The notes beneath the pieces were generated by a model. The model did no database searches and was not told the DNA's origin. It saw nothing but the letters and a program-made list of their open reading frames with translations. A stretch of DNA of 39,219 bases from JACPGQ01 sp039798685 (GTDB taxonomy: Bacteria > Patescibacteriota > Microgenomatia > Levybacterales > UBA12049). Shown in pieces: positions 16,274 through 24,291 of the stretch. Positions within the stretch are counted from its first letter, which is position 1. Each line of letters begins with the position of its first letter. Location: NCBI GenBank assembly GCA_039798685.1, contig JBDKFM010000002.1, positions 1 to 39,219 on the forward strand, read 5' to 3'. Both the position numbers and the translations under genes were made by a program.

Positions 16274-16975
16274 ATGCAACCACGCTTAGAACAACTACGA
16301 CCAATATTGCCTGAAGAAGCCGAGGTAATCTCGCATATGCCGATCAACAGGCTCTTCATCCTTGTGCACCCGCTCAACGAGCCACTTGGTGATGTACTCC
16401 TGGACACCAATCACACCAGACGTGTACGGAAAGATTTTTTCGAAAATGCACTGACACATTTTACCCCGCACTCACCAAATGACGTCCTCGTTCTCATCCC
16501 AAATGTCGGTCCGAGATTTCACGACTTCAGAACAAATGTACTGAAAACAAAAGTCATGATGGAGCAATTTCACACAAACTACTCATGGGTATCATTGGCA
16601 GATGCTTTCGAACATACCACTGAGTTTCCACGACAAGTGATCATCGGAGAGAATATCCCTGATCCTTCTGTCCCTGCAACGGTACTTGAGAAACGACTTG
16701 AAAAACATGGATTCGGTATCATGTCTGACACAACAATTGTCCTCGGAGGAGAACTCGCTCCAAACTGCGTAATGGACGCAGCACTTGATCTCTTATCACT
16801 TCCGCAGGTTGGGTCTGTATTTATAGATCTCAGAGTGATTGTAGGTATCGCAGATTATGCAAGAAAAGGAATGTATACACCAGAACACACAGCCGTCACG
16901 TTTGCAAAACGGATGTTTCCTTTCCATGAGGTAACAAGAGGAGGAGAAAATTTACTGAAGGTCTCAAATCACTAA
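16274..16975 (+). CDS. Hypothetical protein, 233 aa
   Basis: I do not recognise a family. It is soluble, with alternating strands and helices (INRLFILVHPLNEP, DVLVLIPNVGPRFHDF, TTIVLGGELAPNC), suggesting a Rossmann-like alpha/beta fold. The frame is open further upstream, but that part overlaps the mvk gene. The TATAAT seven bases before this ATG fixes the start. The end overlaps the convergent gene 16972-17283 at the shared tetranucleotide CTAA. Confidence 0.75.
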   Translation: MQPRLEQLRPILPEEAEVISHMPINRLFILVHPLNEPLGDVLLDTNHTRRVRKDFFENALTHFTPHSPNDVLVLIPNVGPRFHDFRTNVLKTKVMMEQFHTNYSWVSLADAFEHTTEFPRQVIIGENIPDPSVPATVLEKRLEKHGFGIMSDTTIVLGGELAPNCVMDAALDLLSLPQVGSVFIDLRVIVGIADYARKGMYTPEHTAVTFAKRMFPFHEVTRGGENLLKVSNH

Positions 16976-17283
16976 GCTGCACTTGCAGCGCGTAGACGTA
17001 GTCTTGCCACGTACGCATATGCTGCACCCATCGCTTCAATAGAGATCCCAAGCTCAGGTAATTTCGTCGCAATTGCCACACCGGAAAATGCAACGATCAC
17101 ACCACGAAGTACATCTCCTTTCGAAACATCGACACCACCCCCCTGACCATTTTCCGAGTGAGGTGTACTACCGAAATGTTCACTGACAGAGATTGACTGA
17201 GGGACATCACGAACAAACTCTCCTCCGCTCAATTCAGAGTTCTGAAAACTTGGTACCCTTCCGTTTCCACTCTCAGGTTTCAT
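16972..17283 (-). CDS. Hypothetical protein, 103 aa
   Basis: The first 55 residues are polar and probably disordered (GGEFVRDVPQSISVSEHFGS). The C-terminal half, from about residue 60, is hydrophobic and Ala/Gly-rich (GVIVAFSGVAIATKLPELGI, then an Ala-rich run ending in ARLRLRAASAA) and could be membrane associated. TACGAT at 17290-17295 lies six bases before the ATG. No family recognised. Confidence 0.6.
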   Translation of the reverse strand: MKPESGNGRVPSFQNSELSGGEFVRDVPQSISVSEHFGSTPHSENGQGGGVDVSKGDVLRGVIVAFSGVAIATKLPELGISIEAMGAAYAYVARLRLRAASAA

Positions 17284-17289
17284 GTGCGA

Positions 17290-17295
17290 ATCGTA
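17290..17295 (-). promoter_or_regulatory. -10 box of the 103-aa protein gene
   Basis: TACGAT on the minus strand, six bases before the ATG at 17283. Weak match, but in the same position as others in this window. Confidence 0.4.
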
Positions 17296-17334
17296 ACATA
17301 TGGACTCTTTGGAATCAATTACGAACTCAGGAGA

Positions 17335-18075
17335 CTACATCTGATGACGCGATAAGGAGCTTGTTATCTGTACGACGTATCGATCCTGCATGACATGTGC
17401 AATTCTCCCGTCCACGAAAGAAATATTTGCAGGACTTCCTTCCGAATACTCACTGAGCAATGGAAGCACATTTGCCTCAAGTAATGAATTGGTTACTAAA
17501 TATCTCTCATCGGTTGTAAATGTTGTAATTAACATCGGTCGACTTGCCATAGACATCAAATTTCCCCACTCAGCCAGGACATGATTCATGATCGGATCAG
17601 GTCCGATACTTGGATGCCGAGCAATCACCACATCAGGCATCGTGCCAAGTACACGCAAAATAGCGTCAGGACTTTTCTTACCCAGATCCTCTTCAAGCCA
17701 TACGGCATCTGCCTTCATAGCTGAAAGTACACCCATCTCCCCAACACTCTTATCAACTCCCATAATAAGTGACTCCGGAAAAAGAGCTCGCGCATGCAAA
17801 AGCTCACTTCCCTCACCAAAACCCAAAAACAGAAGAGACGGTGCATGAGGCAGTGCATCACGATCAAGATACTTCGCAAAAAAATCAGGGAGATGAGACG
17901 AGATATCCAATAAAGTATCTGTCGCAGCGTCAATGATGTCCCTAATAAGGCTACCATCGGGTAAAGAATTAAACACAATAGATGATTCTTCAGGCCTTTC
18001 TTTTATCGCTGTAACAAGCATTTGTACAGCAGCATAAATCTGCTCCTCATCCGGACTCAGTGTTTCTGCGCTCAT
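17335..18075 (-). CDS. Predicted SAM-dependent methyltransferase-fold protein, 246 aa
   Basis: A Rossmann-type core is visible: LLFLGFGEGSELLHAR (about 80-95) resembles the glycine-rich SAM-binding motif I, followed by LIMGVDKS with the expected acidic residue after strand 2, and PDVVIARHPSI as strand 4. The N-terminal 60 residues are helical. The target is unknown. It lies between the lower and upper mevalonate gene groups. TATAAT at 18084-18089 lies eight bases before the ATG, so it has its own promoter. Confidence 0.65.
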   Translation of the reverse strand: MSAETLSPDEEQIYAAVQMLVTAIKERPEESSIVFNSLPDGSLIRDIIDAATDTLLDISSHLPDFFAKYLDRDALPHAPSLLFLGFGEGSELLHARALFPESLIMGVDKSVGEMGVLSAMKADAVWLEEDLGKKSPDAILRVLGTMPDVVIARHPSIGPDPIMNHVLAEWGNLMSMASRPMLITTFTTDERYLVTNSLLEANVLPLLSEYSEGSPANISFVDGRIAHVMQDRYVVQITSSLSRHQM

Positions 18076-18083
18076 GACGATGG

Positions 18084-18089
18084 ATTATA
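18084..18089 (-). promoter_or_regulatory. -10 box of the methyltransferase-like gene
   Basis: Perfect TATAAT on the minus strand, eight bases before the ATG at 18075. Confidence 0.6.
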
Positions 18090-18120
18090 GCGAATTGGGA
18101 AGAAAATTAAAACTATGAGT

Positions 18121-18423
18121 CTAAAGTGGTTTAAATTTGATTCCGTAGGGGATGATGTTTTCCTTGTCCTCATGAGTAATCCGACGCATCACTGCAACGA
18201 CTCTCATACCTGATTTCAGATCTTTTTCTGTCCAGTCAACCAACTGCCCAACCATCATCTCGCCAGTACCGAGGCGCACAATTCCGACTGGATACGGTGC
18301 TTGGTCAGCAAAATTCTTCGGGGGCACCCGAACGATCGTCCAGTACAGAAGCTCCCCTTTCACTCCGATATGATTGACAAGTTTCTTCCCTCTTCTCCAC
18401 AATTTCACAGGTGTCGTGATCAT
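18121..18423 (-). CDS. DUF35 OB-fold protein, partner of thiolase/HMG-CoA synthase
   Basis: The OB-fold pattern GELLYWTIVRVPP, PYPVGIVRLGTGEMMVGQLVDW and SGMRVVAVMRRI matches DUF35 (ChsH2-like) proteins. In archaea such a protein binds thiolase and HMG-CoA synthase in one complex that channels acetoacetyl-CoA; that is family knowledge, and the adjacent gene order here supports the same role. At 100 residues it is short. It has no Cys at all, so the usual N-terminal zinc ribbon is missing and only about 20 residues precede the OB fold. It is the last gene of the upper-pathway unit, 74 bases after the thiolase gene. Confidence 0.85.
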   Translation of the reverse strand: MITTPVKLWRRGKKLVNHIGVKGELLYWTIVRVPPKNFADQAPYPVGIVRLGTGEMMVGQLVDWTEKDLKSGMRVVAVMRRITHEDKENIIPYGIKFKPL

Positions 18424-18429
18424 ATGTAT

Positions 18430-18509
18430 CGAAATTTCAAATAGATACCAATTTCAAATTTCCAATGATTCCTTCTTTCGCTATCAGTCATTTGAAATTA
18501 GAAATTATT
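18430..18509. repeat. AATTTGAAATT-type repeat between DUF35 and thiolase genes
   Basis: Words GAAATTTCAAATAG, CCAATTTCAAATTTCC and CATTTGAAATTAGAAATT, followed by a T-rich run that overlaps the thiolase stop region. Confidence 0.5.
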
Positions 18510-19658
18510 TTTTTTAAATATATGAACTGTCGCAATCGCTCCTGATCCTCCGACGTTATGCGCCAGACCTATCTTTGCATCTGTGACAGACTGCTTCTCA
18601 CCAGCAGTCCCCATGAGCTGCTCAAATATCTCAACTGCCTGTTTGACACCGGTTGCACCGACCGGATGACCGCATGCCTTAAGTCCTCCTGAAGGATTGA
18701 CGATCGTTTTTCCTTTTCCTCTGGTAAATTTCCCTTTCTTCAGATCCGATGCTCCTTTTCCGGTTTCTGAGAACCCCAGATCCTCAACTGCGATTAACTC
18801 AGCGATACTGAAACAATCATGCACCTCAGCGACATCGACATCGACTGGCCTCAACCCTGCCCGGGCGTATGCACGTCTCCCCGCATCTTTTGCTGCATTG
18901 AGAGACGTAAATGATGCACGCTTATGAAGTGCCAATGTATCAGTCCCTACTTCACTTGCGACAATCGAAACACTATTTTTTGAGATAATCTTCGGGTCAC
19001 TACTGATAATCACGCATGCGCCGCCGTCAGTAACGGGTGAACAATCAAGTAATTTTAGAGGGTCGGCAATCCTGCTGCTTTTCATTACATCAGCAACAGT
19101 TACCTTAAACTTAAACTGCGCCTTCTGATTGTATGATCCGTGAAAATGATTTTTTACCGCAACTTCCGCCAGGTCCTCCTCTTTGTACTTATATTCGGAC
19201 ATATATGCCTGCGCCATGAGTGCATATAATCCGGGAAATGTAATCCCCGATCCCCGCTCCTCATCGGACCCTGCCGCCATGAGCGCAGATGCAACAAGAT
19301 CACCTCCGGCATCAGTCATTTTCTCAATCCCCAACACAGCAACTGTCGTATAGAGTCCTGCTTTAATGCTATTTATTGCATTATGCAATGCCACTCCTCC
19401 TGATGCACACGCTGCCTCAAGCCTAAACGCAGGAACCGGTGAAAGCCCCAACTCTTCGGCATAAAACGAACCAATATTTTCCTGATGTCCGAGAAGTCCA
19501 CCAAGCATATTTCCCACATAGAGCGCCTCTACTTTTGATGACGAAATCCCGGATTGTGCCAAAGCAGAATTGAATGCTTCTTTCGCAAGTTCCCGAGGAG
19601 AGCTCGTCCAAAGCTCACCGAATTTTGTTGTCGCCGCTCCTATAATTGAAATATTCAT
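18498..19658 (-). CDS. Acetyl-CoA C-acetyltransferase (archaeal/SCP-x-type thiolase)
   Basis: Condenses two acetyl-CoA to acetoacetyl-CoA, the first step of the mevalonate route. The nucleophilic Cys is C84 in EAACASGG, followed later by HDCFSIAEL, NPSGGLKACGHPVGATG with the second catalytic Cys/His motif, and HNVGGSGA. The 386-residue length and these motifs are of the SCP-x/archaeal thiolase group rather than the classical AtoB type. It is 26 bases downstream of the HMG-CoA synthase gene and upstream of DUF35, the arrangement known from archaea. Confidence 0.93.
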   Translation of the reverse strand: MNISIIGAATTKFGELWTSSPRELAKEAFNSALAQSGISSSKVEALYVGNMLGGLLGHQENIGSFYAEELGLSPVPAFRLEAACASGGVALHNAINSIKAGLYTTVAVLGIEKMTDAGGDLVASALMAAGSDEERGSGITFPGLYALMAQAYMSEYKYKEEDLAEVAVKNHFHGSYNQKAQFKFKVTVADVMKSSRIADPLKLLDCSPVTDGGACVIISSDPKIISKNSVSIVASEVGTDTLALHKRASFTSLNAAKDAGRRAYARAGLRPVDVDVAEVHDCFSIAELIAVEDLGFSETGKGASDLKKGKFTRGKGKTIVNPSGGLKACGHPVGATGVKQAVEIFEQLMGTAGEKQSVTDAKIGLAHNVGGSGAIATVHIFKKNNF

Positions 19659-19684
19659 AATAACTATTTTCTATTTGCCACACC

Positions 19685-20722
19685 CTACAACTTGTGTGTT
19701 TTCTGCAAATATTGTAGATAACTTATATATTCTTTATCAGCAATCTGTGTACTGACAGGAATCGTTTTTTTCTGAAAATCAGTAATTTTTTTTGTTGTCT
19801 CGAAGATAAATCCGTCAGCTCCCGCTCCTGATCCGTACGAGACAAAAAATATCTTCTGTCCTGGCTTTGCAGTATCCAACACTTCAGCAAGCCCGAGCAT
19901 TGCAGACGCTGTATATGGGTTTCCGACCATATCGACAGTCAACGAGGGAAGAAGTTGTTCTTTAGTGAATCCAAGCTTTGCTGCAACAGCGCGGGGAAAC
20001 TTACCGTTTGGCATATGAAAGACGCAATAGTCAAAATCAGATGGCTGCATCTGTGATTTCATAAGTAGTGCATGCGCCTCCCCTAACACATGCGCAAAAT
20101 ATGCCGGTTGACCGGTAAACCTTCCGAAATGCGAAGGATACCGCACGCCATCTCTCCTCCAAAAATCCGGTGTGTTTGACGAGAATGATGACATCTCTTT
20201 TATTTCAGCAATCAATTCATCTTTATTGCTCCCCAGGATATACGCTGCCGCGACACTCGCAGCGCTGTACTCAAGTACATCATGTGGTTTTGCTTGTGCG
20301 GTATCAGATCCAATGACGAGTCCGTATCCGATCTCTCCGCTCCCGAGTAACCCGGCAGTGACCTGCATTGCAGCAGTTGCTGCCTTACAGGCGAATTTCA
20401 TATCAACTGAAAAATAGTGATTTCCCATCCCGATCGCCTCTGCAATAATTGTCGCTGACGGATTGACCGCATAGGGATGACTCTCTGATCCGACGAACAC
20501 ACTTTGCAGCTTTTTCGCATCCAGTCCGCATGCACGAAGTGCCGAGACCGTCGCCTCAACACCCATTGTGATCGCATCCTCATCAGTGTTGGGGACGGCT
20601 TTTTCCTTCACCTGAATCGCATCCACGATATCCGCAGGATTTTTCTGCCATGCCCGAGCGATATCCTCAATTTTAATTCTGTAATGCGGAATATATGTAC
20701 CGTATGAAACAATGCCTACCAT
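19685..20722 (-). CDS. Hydroxymethylglutaryl-CoA synthase, archaeal type
   Basis: Condenses acetyl-CoA with acetoacetyl-CoA to HMG-CoA. It begins GIVSYGTYIPHYRI, has Glu 80 in GSESHPYAVNPSA, the acyl-carrying Cys 112 in DMKFACKAATAAMQ, and His 236 in VFHMPNGKFP. These are the Glu-Cys-His catalytic residues. Size (345) and motifs match the short archaeal enzymes rather than the longer eukaryotic/Gram-positive ones. It lies 36 bases downstream of the HMG-CoA reductase gene; the gap is AATTTGAAATT-type sequence. Confidence 0.95.
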   Translation of the reverse strand: MVGIVSYGTYIPHYRIKIEDIARAWQKNPADIVDAIQVKEKAVPNTDEDAITMGVEATVSALRACGLDAKKLQSVFVGSESHPYAVNPSATIIAEAIGMGNHYFSVDMKFACKAATAAMQVTAGLLGSGEIGYGLVIGSDTAQAKPHDVLEYSAASVAAAYILGSNKDELIAEIKEMSSFSSNTPDFWRRDGVRYPSHFGRFTGQPAYFAHVLGEAHALLMKSQMQPSDFDYCVFHMPNGKFPRAVAAKLGFTKEQLLPSLTVDMVGNPYTASAMLGLAEVLDTAKPGQKIFFVSYGSGAGADGFIFETTKKITDFQKKTIPVSTQIADKEYISYLQYLQKTHKL

Positions 20723-20760
20723 AATAAAAATTTTTAATTTACAATTTCAAATTGAAAATT
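20723..20760. repeat. AATTTGAAATT-type repeat between HMG-CoA synthase and reductase genes
   Basis: The gap contains TTTTTAATTTACAATTTC followed by AAATTGAAAATT, reaching into the stop region of the reductase gene. Confidence 0.45.
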
Positions 20761-21910
20761 ATTTCCCTCTCCCCAATCGTCTATGACTCTCTGCAAGGCT
20801 TCCCTCTGAGAGACTAGCCAGAAGCGAGATCTCCCCTGCCAGACAAGCTGCGACGACAATCTGTGCAAACTCCTCAATTTTCCCTTCACCGCTGACGCCG
20901 AGAATTTGCAGTGCTTCTTTTTGTGTCGGAAGATTTGTTCCTCCTCCAACTGTACCAACGAGTAGCGCCGGCAGATACACGCCAACATATAAATCACCAT
21001 TTTCAAGCACTTTCGCTGTCGTAATCCCAAGCGACCCTTCAACGACGTGCGCCGGATCCTGTCCTGTCGCGAGAAATATCGCTGCGATCACATTTGCGAG
21101 ATGCGCATTAAAGCCCATTGACCCTGCGGCTGCTGATCCCAGCATTACTTTTCCGAGCCACACATCAAAAAACTTCTCGGGCGTCGTCTTCAGTATCTCT
21201 TTTAGAACTCTTCTTTGAAGAACGACCTCAGCCCACGCTTTCGTCCCTCTCGCAGATATCGCATTGATCCATGCCGGCTTCTTGTCAGTATCAAAATTTC
21301 CCGCAACAGAAAGACACGGAATCCCTGTTTCTTTTTCGATATATGAAACCGCCGCCTGTGTCGCGATCGTCGCCATATTCATCCCCATCGCATCCCCTGT
21401 GTCATAGGAAAAACGAAGAAAGGTATAATTCGGTAAACTCTTTGTTGTGACGTCCAATAACTGCAGATGTCCTGATGTCGCTTCGGTAATTGCTTTGATC
21501 TTTTTCTTCTCTTCTTTTATAAACGTATGCAGTCTTGTGCCTTCTTGTATTGAAGCTGTGTAAAAAACTGGTCCGCGACTCATACCGACTTTATGCGTAT
21601 GGACAACTGCTCCACCAGATTCCGAGATCGCCTTACAACCACGACTAATTGATGCTACAAGCGCTCCCTCAGTCGTCGCTAATGGCAAATAATAATCTTT
21701 ATTTGTAATTTGAGAGTTGAAATTTGAAATTTTCAGTGGTCCCGCAATCCCAAGTGGGATTTGTACGGCACCAATCATGTTTTCGCAGTTTTTGGTTGAG
21801 GCAATCTCAAGTTCCGGAGAATATGTCGCAATATGTGGTAGCTCAGCAGAAATCTCCTGCTCTAGGGCTTTGCGTCTCGTTTTTGTGTCAGGTAAATCTC
21901 GTATCTTCAT
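20759..21910 (-). CDS. hmgA: Hydroxymethylglutaryl-CoA reductase (class I type)
   Basis: Reduces HMG-CoA to mevalonate with NAD(P)H. The catalytic set is present: Glu 81 (LATTEGALVAS), Lys 210/211 (DTDKKPAW), Asp 285 (ATGQDPAH) and His 376 (ESHRRLGRG). DTGDAMGMNMATIA and GTVGGGTNLPTQ are also typical of the class I (archaeal/eukaryotic) form without the N-terminal membrane domain. Residues 61-71 (ISNFNSQITNK) are encoded by an AATTTGAAATT-type repeat. This gene has a Shine-Dalgarno GGAGAGG nine bases before the ATG (21920-21926). The 130-base upstream gap holds no obvious -35/-10 pair. It heads the unit with HMG-CoA synthase, thiolase and DUF35. Confidence 0.96.
   Translation of the reverse strand: MKIRDLPDTKTRRKALEQEISAELPHIATYSPELEIASTKNCENMIGAVQIPLGIAGPLKISNFNSQITNKDYYLPLATTEGALVASISRGCKAISESGGAVVHTHKVGMSRGPVFYTASIQEGTRLHTFIKEEKKKIKAITEATSGHLQLLDVTTKSLPNYTFLRFSYDTGDAMGMNMATIATQAAVSYIEKETGIPCLSVAGNFDTDKKPAWINAISARGTKAWAEVVLQRRVLKEILKTTPEKFFDVWLGKVMLGSAAAGSMGFNAHLANVIAAIFLATGQDPAHVVEGSLGITTAKVLENGDLYVGVYLPALLVGTVGGGTNLPTQKEALQILGVSGEGKIEEFAQIVVAACLAGEISLLASLSEGSLAESHRRLGRGK
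21709..21740. repeat. AATTTGAAATT-type repeat inside the HMG-CoA reductase gene
   Basis: AATTTGAGAGTTG followed by AAATTTGAAATTTTC, in frame within the coding sequence (residues about 58-68). It is the same word family as the intergenic copies in this cluster. Confidence 0.5.
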
Positions 21911-22040
21911 ACTAGAAAGCCTCTCCTGTCAAGCTGCCAAATCATGATTTTCCGCGGCATCTAAACGTGAGAGGAATTCCTGTACTCTTTTATCGGATCT
22001 TATTCGAAAATCATTCGGGTAGGAATGAGATGGAGTTGCC

Positions 22041-22688
22041 TTATATTCCGTCAAGATGCGCTCTCACCTGATGAAATAACTTTGGTTCAAATGCGCGCAC
22101 AATTACAGATGGGATAGAATTCTGTTTAAATCCATCAAGCAGTGCAAACGACAGTCGCAATTGTGAGAGTAATGCGTCATCCATCGGTGCGATCACAAGA
22201 GGTACAGGATAAATAATCTCACTATTTTCTTTGTATTTAAAGTTCTCATAGATTATCTGTCCATTTTTCATACCTTTCTTTTCAGCCAGCATCAGCGCCG
22301 TATCTTTCTGCAACGGAACCTGCACTGAGAGATAGGAGAAAAGTCGGTTATTGTCCTCTCTGAACCGAAACACCTCATGAGTCCCGGATACATTACTTGA
22401 GTCCGGTTCAAAATCACCTAACGCTTCGACCTGATCAGTATCTGCAACAACCCAGATCTTCCTCCCGTCACCATATCCTGTCTGTTGCTTTCTTGCATAA
22501 ATAATAAAATTGAAAGGATCCAATTCTTCATCTACCACAATTGCAATCTCAGATGATGCAGTCTCAGCAAACTCACGTTGTAGTTCGCGACCATTTAACA
22601 CCGGTCCAAACGGACGTATCATTTCACCTAATTTATACACCGGAACACGCTTCTTCTCAGGAGTGGCCGGTTGCTCTGGATGGGACAT
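22041..22688 (-). CDS. Hypothetical protein, 215 aa
   Basis: No family recognised. It is soluble, with a Pro/Lys-rich start (SHPEQPATPEKKRVPVYK) and many likely beta strands (SSEIAIVVDEEL, FNFIIYARKQ, KIWVVADTD, IIYPVPLVIAPMDDAL). It has its own promoter: TTGCAA, 17 bases, TATAAT, six bases before the ATG. It lies between the HMG-CoA reductase gene and the thiamine transporter and need not belong to either. Confidence 0.72.
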   Translation of the reverse strand: MSHPEQPATPEKKRVPVYKLGEMIRPFGPVLNGRELQREFAETASSEIAIVVDEELDPFNFIIYARKQQTGYGDGRKIWVVADTDQVEALGDFEPDSSNVSGTHEVFRFREDNNRLFSYLSVQVPLQKDTALMLAEKKGMKNGQIIYENFKYKENSEIIYPVPLVIAPMDDALLSQLRLSFALLDGFKQNSIPSVIVRAFEPKLFHQVRAHLDGI

Positions 22689-22694
22689 CGTATA

Positions 22695-22723
22695 ATTATA
22701 GGTCGTTTAGTGGAAATTTGCAA
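22695..22723 (-). promoter_or_regulatory. Promoter of the 215-aa protein gene
   Basis: TTGCAA (22723-22718), 17-base spacer, TATAAT (22700-22695), six bases before the ATG at 22688. Confidence 0.6.
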
Positions 22724-22748
22724 TTGCGGTACATAACTAAGCTAAGAT

Positions 22749-23501
22749 TTATATTTGTCGGTACTCCCAGGGAATAATTTTTTTCCGTAACAGTATCACA
22801 AGTAAATACAGTACAAAGCTCATACACGAAGAAAAAATAATGAGTGCAAACAAGAGATCTATTCTATGGGAATTTGCTGCCTGTAACATGACAATCCCAA
22901 GCCCCCTGTACCCCCCAACAAATTCCCCAACAATCGCCGCAGCAATCGCATACACAACTGAGATCGAAAGTCCAGCCATAAAAAACGGCATACTGGCTGG
23001 TAACTTTGCTTTCAAGAGTATCTGAGCTCTCGTCGCGTGCATACTTTTCAGAAGAAAGAGAATATCCTTATTGAGTGACCCCAACCCCTCACTCATCGCG
23101 AGTGTGACCGGGAAGAAACAGTACAACACAACGATGATCACTTTTGGAGAGGTACCGAATCCGAACCATACAAGAAGAAGAGGCGCAAGCGCCATAATCG
23201 GTATCGTTTGTGAAAGAACCAGTATGGGTGAGAATACATGTTTTATCCGTTCCGATGCGTCGATACCAATCGCCAGCAACACTCCCAGCACAATACTTAT
23301 GCAGAGTCCTAATAACGCTTCAAAAAGCGTCGTCAAAGCATTCACAAACACCAGTTCCCAATTACGAGCCAGTGCATCAAGCACCGACAATGGATCAGGA
23401 AGAAAACGTGGACTAATCCCTGAATACATCACGACAATCTGCCACAACACGATACATCCTCCTATACCTATTCCACACCACACAGATCTACCGATCTTCA
23501 T
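22749..23501 (-). CDS. thiX: ABC transporter permease for thiamine precursor (ThiX/SsuC-like)
   Basis: Inner-membrane permease of the taurine/nitrate/thiamine-pyrimidine type, with about six membrane helices. The cytoplasmic EAA-like loop lies around SLNKDILFLLKSMHATRAQI and LLKAKLPASMPFFMAGLSIS. The longest frame goes to 23645, but its first 48 residues lie mainly inside the ATPase gene. The ATG at 23501 has a good Shine-Dalgarno (AGGAAGGAGAG) and overlaps the ATPase gene by 14 bases, implying coupled translation. Substrate is inferred from the riboswitch and the ThiY-like gene. Confidence 0.9.
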   Translation of the reverse strand: MKIGRSVWCGIGIGGCIVLWQIVVMYSGISPRFLPDPLSVLDALARNWELVFVNALTTLFEALLGLCISIVLGVLLAIGIDASERIKHVFSPILVLSQTIPIMALAPLLLVWFGFGTSPKVIIVVLYCFFPVTLAMSEGLGSLNKDILFLLKSMHATRAQILLKAKLPASMPFFMAGLSISVVYAIAAAIVGEFVGGYRGLGIVMLQAANSHRIDLLFALIIFSSCMSFVLYLLVILLRKKIIPWEYRQI

Positions 23502-24291
23502 GCGTCTCTCCTTCCTGTGATCTAAAAAAATACGACGCGATCTCCTCTTCAAGTAAAAGTGCTTTTTTTGTTCTGAGCCATTTCCTGTCTCTTTTCCCAC
23601 TATACCCAACAGAAATATCGGCAACAATGCGTGCGGGACGGTCACTCATTATGAGAATCCTGTCTGAGAGCAGAATCGCCTCGCTTATATCATGTGTCAC
23701 CAAGAGCACAGTAGACTTGTACCGTGTACGAAGACGCATTAGCCAGAGCTGGAGCGAAAAACGAGTCAGTCCGTCAAGGGACCCAAACGGCTCATCCAAA
23801 AGAAGAAATGATGTATTGAAAAGTATTGTTCGAAGAAGCGCCACCTTCTGCTGCATACCGCCTGAAAGTGAAGATGGATACGAATCTGCATATTTCAATA
23901 GATCAAACTCCCGCAGTAATCTAAGCGATTTTTTAATCATCATCTGTCGTGGCCACCCTTGTATCTCAGGTCCTAACGTAATATTTTGCAACACTGTACG
24001 CCAGGGAAAAAGTGTTGAAGATTGTGGCATATATCCACACTTCCCTGCCAACTGACCCGAAGTCCCTGAGAGGACAATTGATCCATCAGTCGGTGCAATC
24101 AAGCCAGCGATAAGATGAAGCAACGTACTTTTTCCGCATCCACTCGGCCCGATGATGCTCACAAACTCTCCGGCACGCAAACGAAACGAGAGTGAAGAAA
24201 GTACGGGAGTTGCAGCAAAGTCCATGCTGACACGGTGAAGCTCCAACTGCACTCCGGTAATATTTTTATTACTTTTCAAATAAGAAGACAT
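23488..24291 (-). CDS. thiZ: ABC transporter ATPase for thiamine precursor (ThiZ/SsuB-like)
   Basis: ATP-binding subunit with Walker A GPSGCGKST (48-56), Q-loop near YMPQSSTLFPW, signature LSGGMQQKV (142-150), Walker B FLLLDEPFGSLD, and the H-loop His in THD (H200). These are the marks of the nitrate/taurine/thiamine-pyrimidine importer ATPases. It overlaps the substrate-binding protein gene by 23 bases and the permease by 14, so the three subunits form one tightly coupled operon. Confidence 0.93.
   Translation of the reverse strand: MSSYLKSNKNITGVQLELHRVSMDFAATPVLSSLSFRLRAGEFVSIIGPSGCGKSTLLHLIAGLIAPTDGSIVLSGTSGQLAGKCGYMPQSSTLFPWRTVLQNITLGPEIQGWPRQMMIKKSLRLLREFDLLKYADSYPSSLSGGMQQKVALLRTILFNTSFLLLDEPFGSLDGLTRFSLQLWLMRLRTRYKSTVLLVTHDISEAILLSDRILIMSDRPARIVADISVGYSGKRDRKWLRTKKALLLEEEIASYFFRSQEGETHEDR

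Noticed and set aside
23502..23645. 48-codon extension of the ABC permease.
   Set aside because: It is within the ATPase gene and has no permease-like sequence; a good Shine-Dalgarno precedes 23501.
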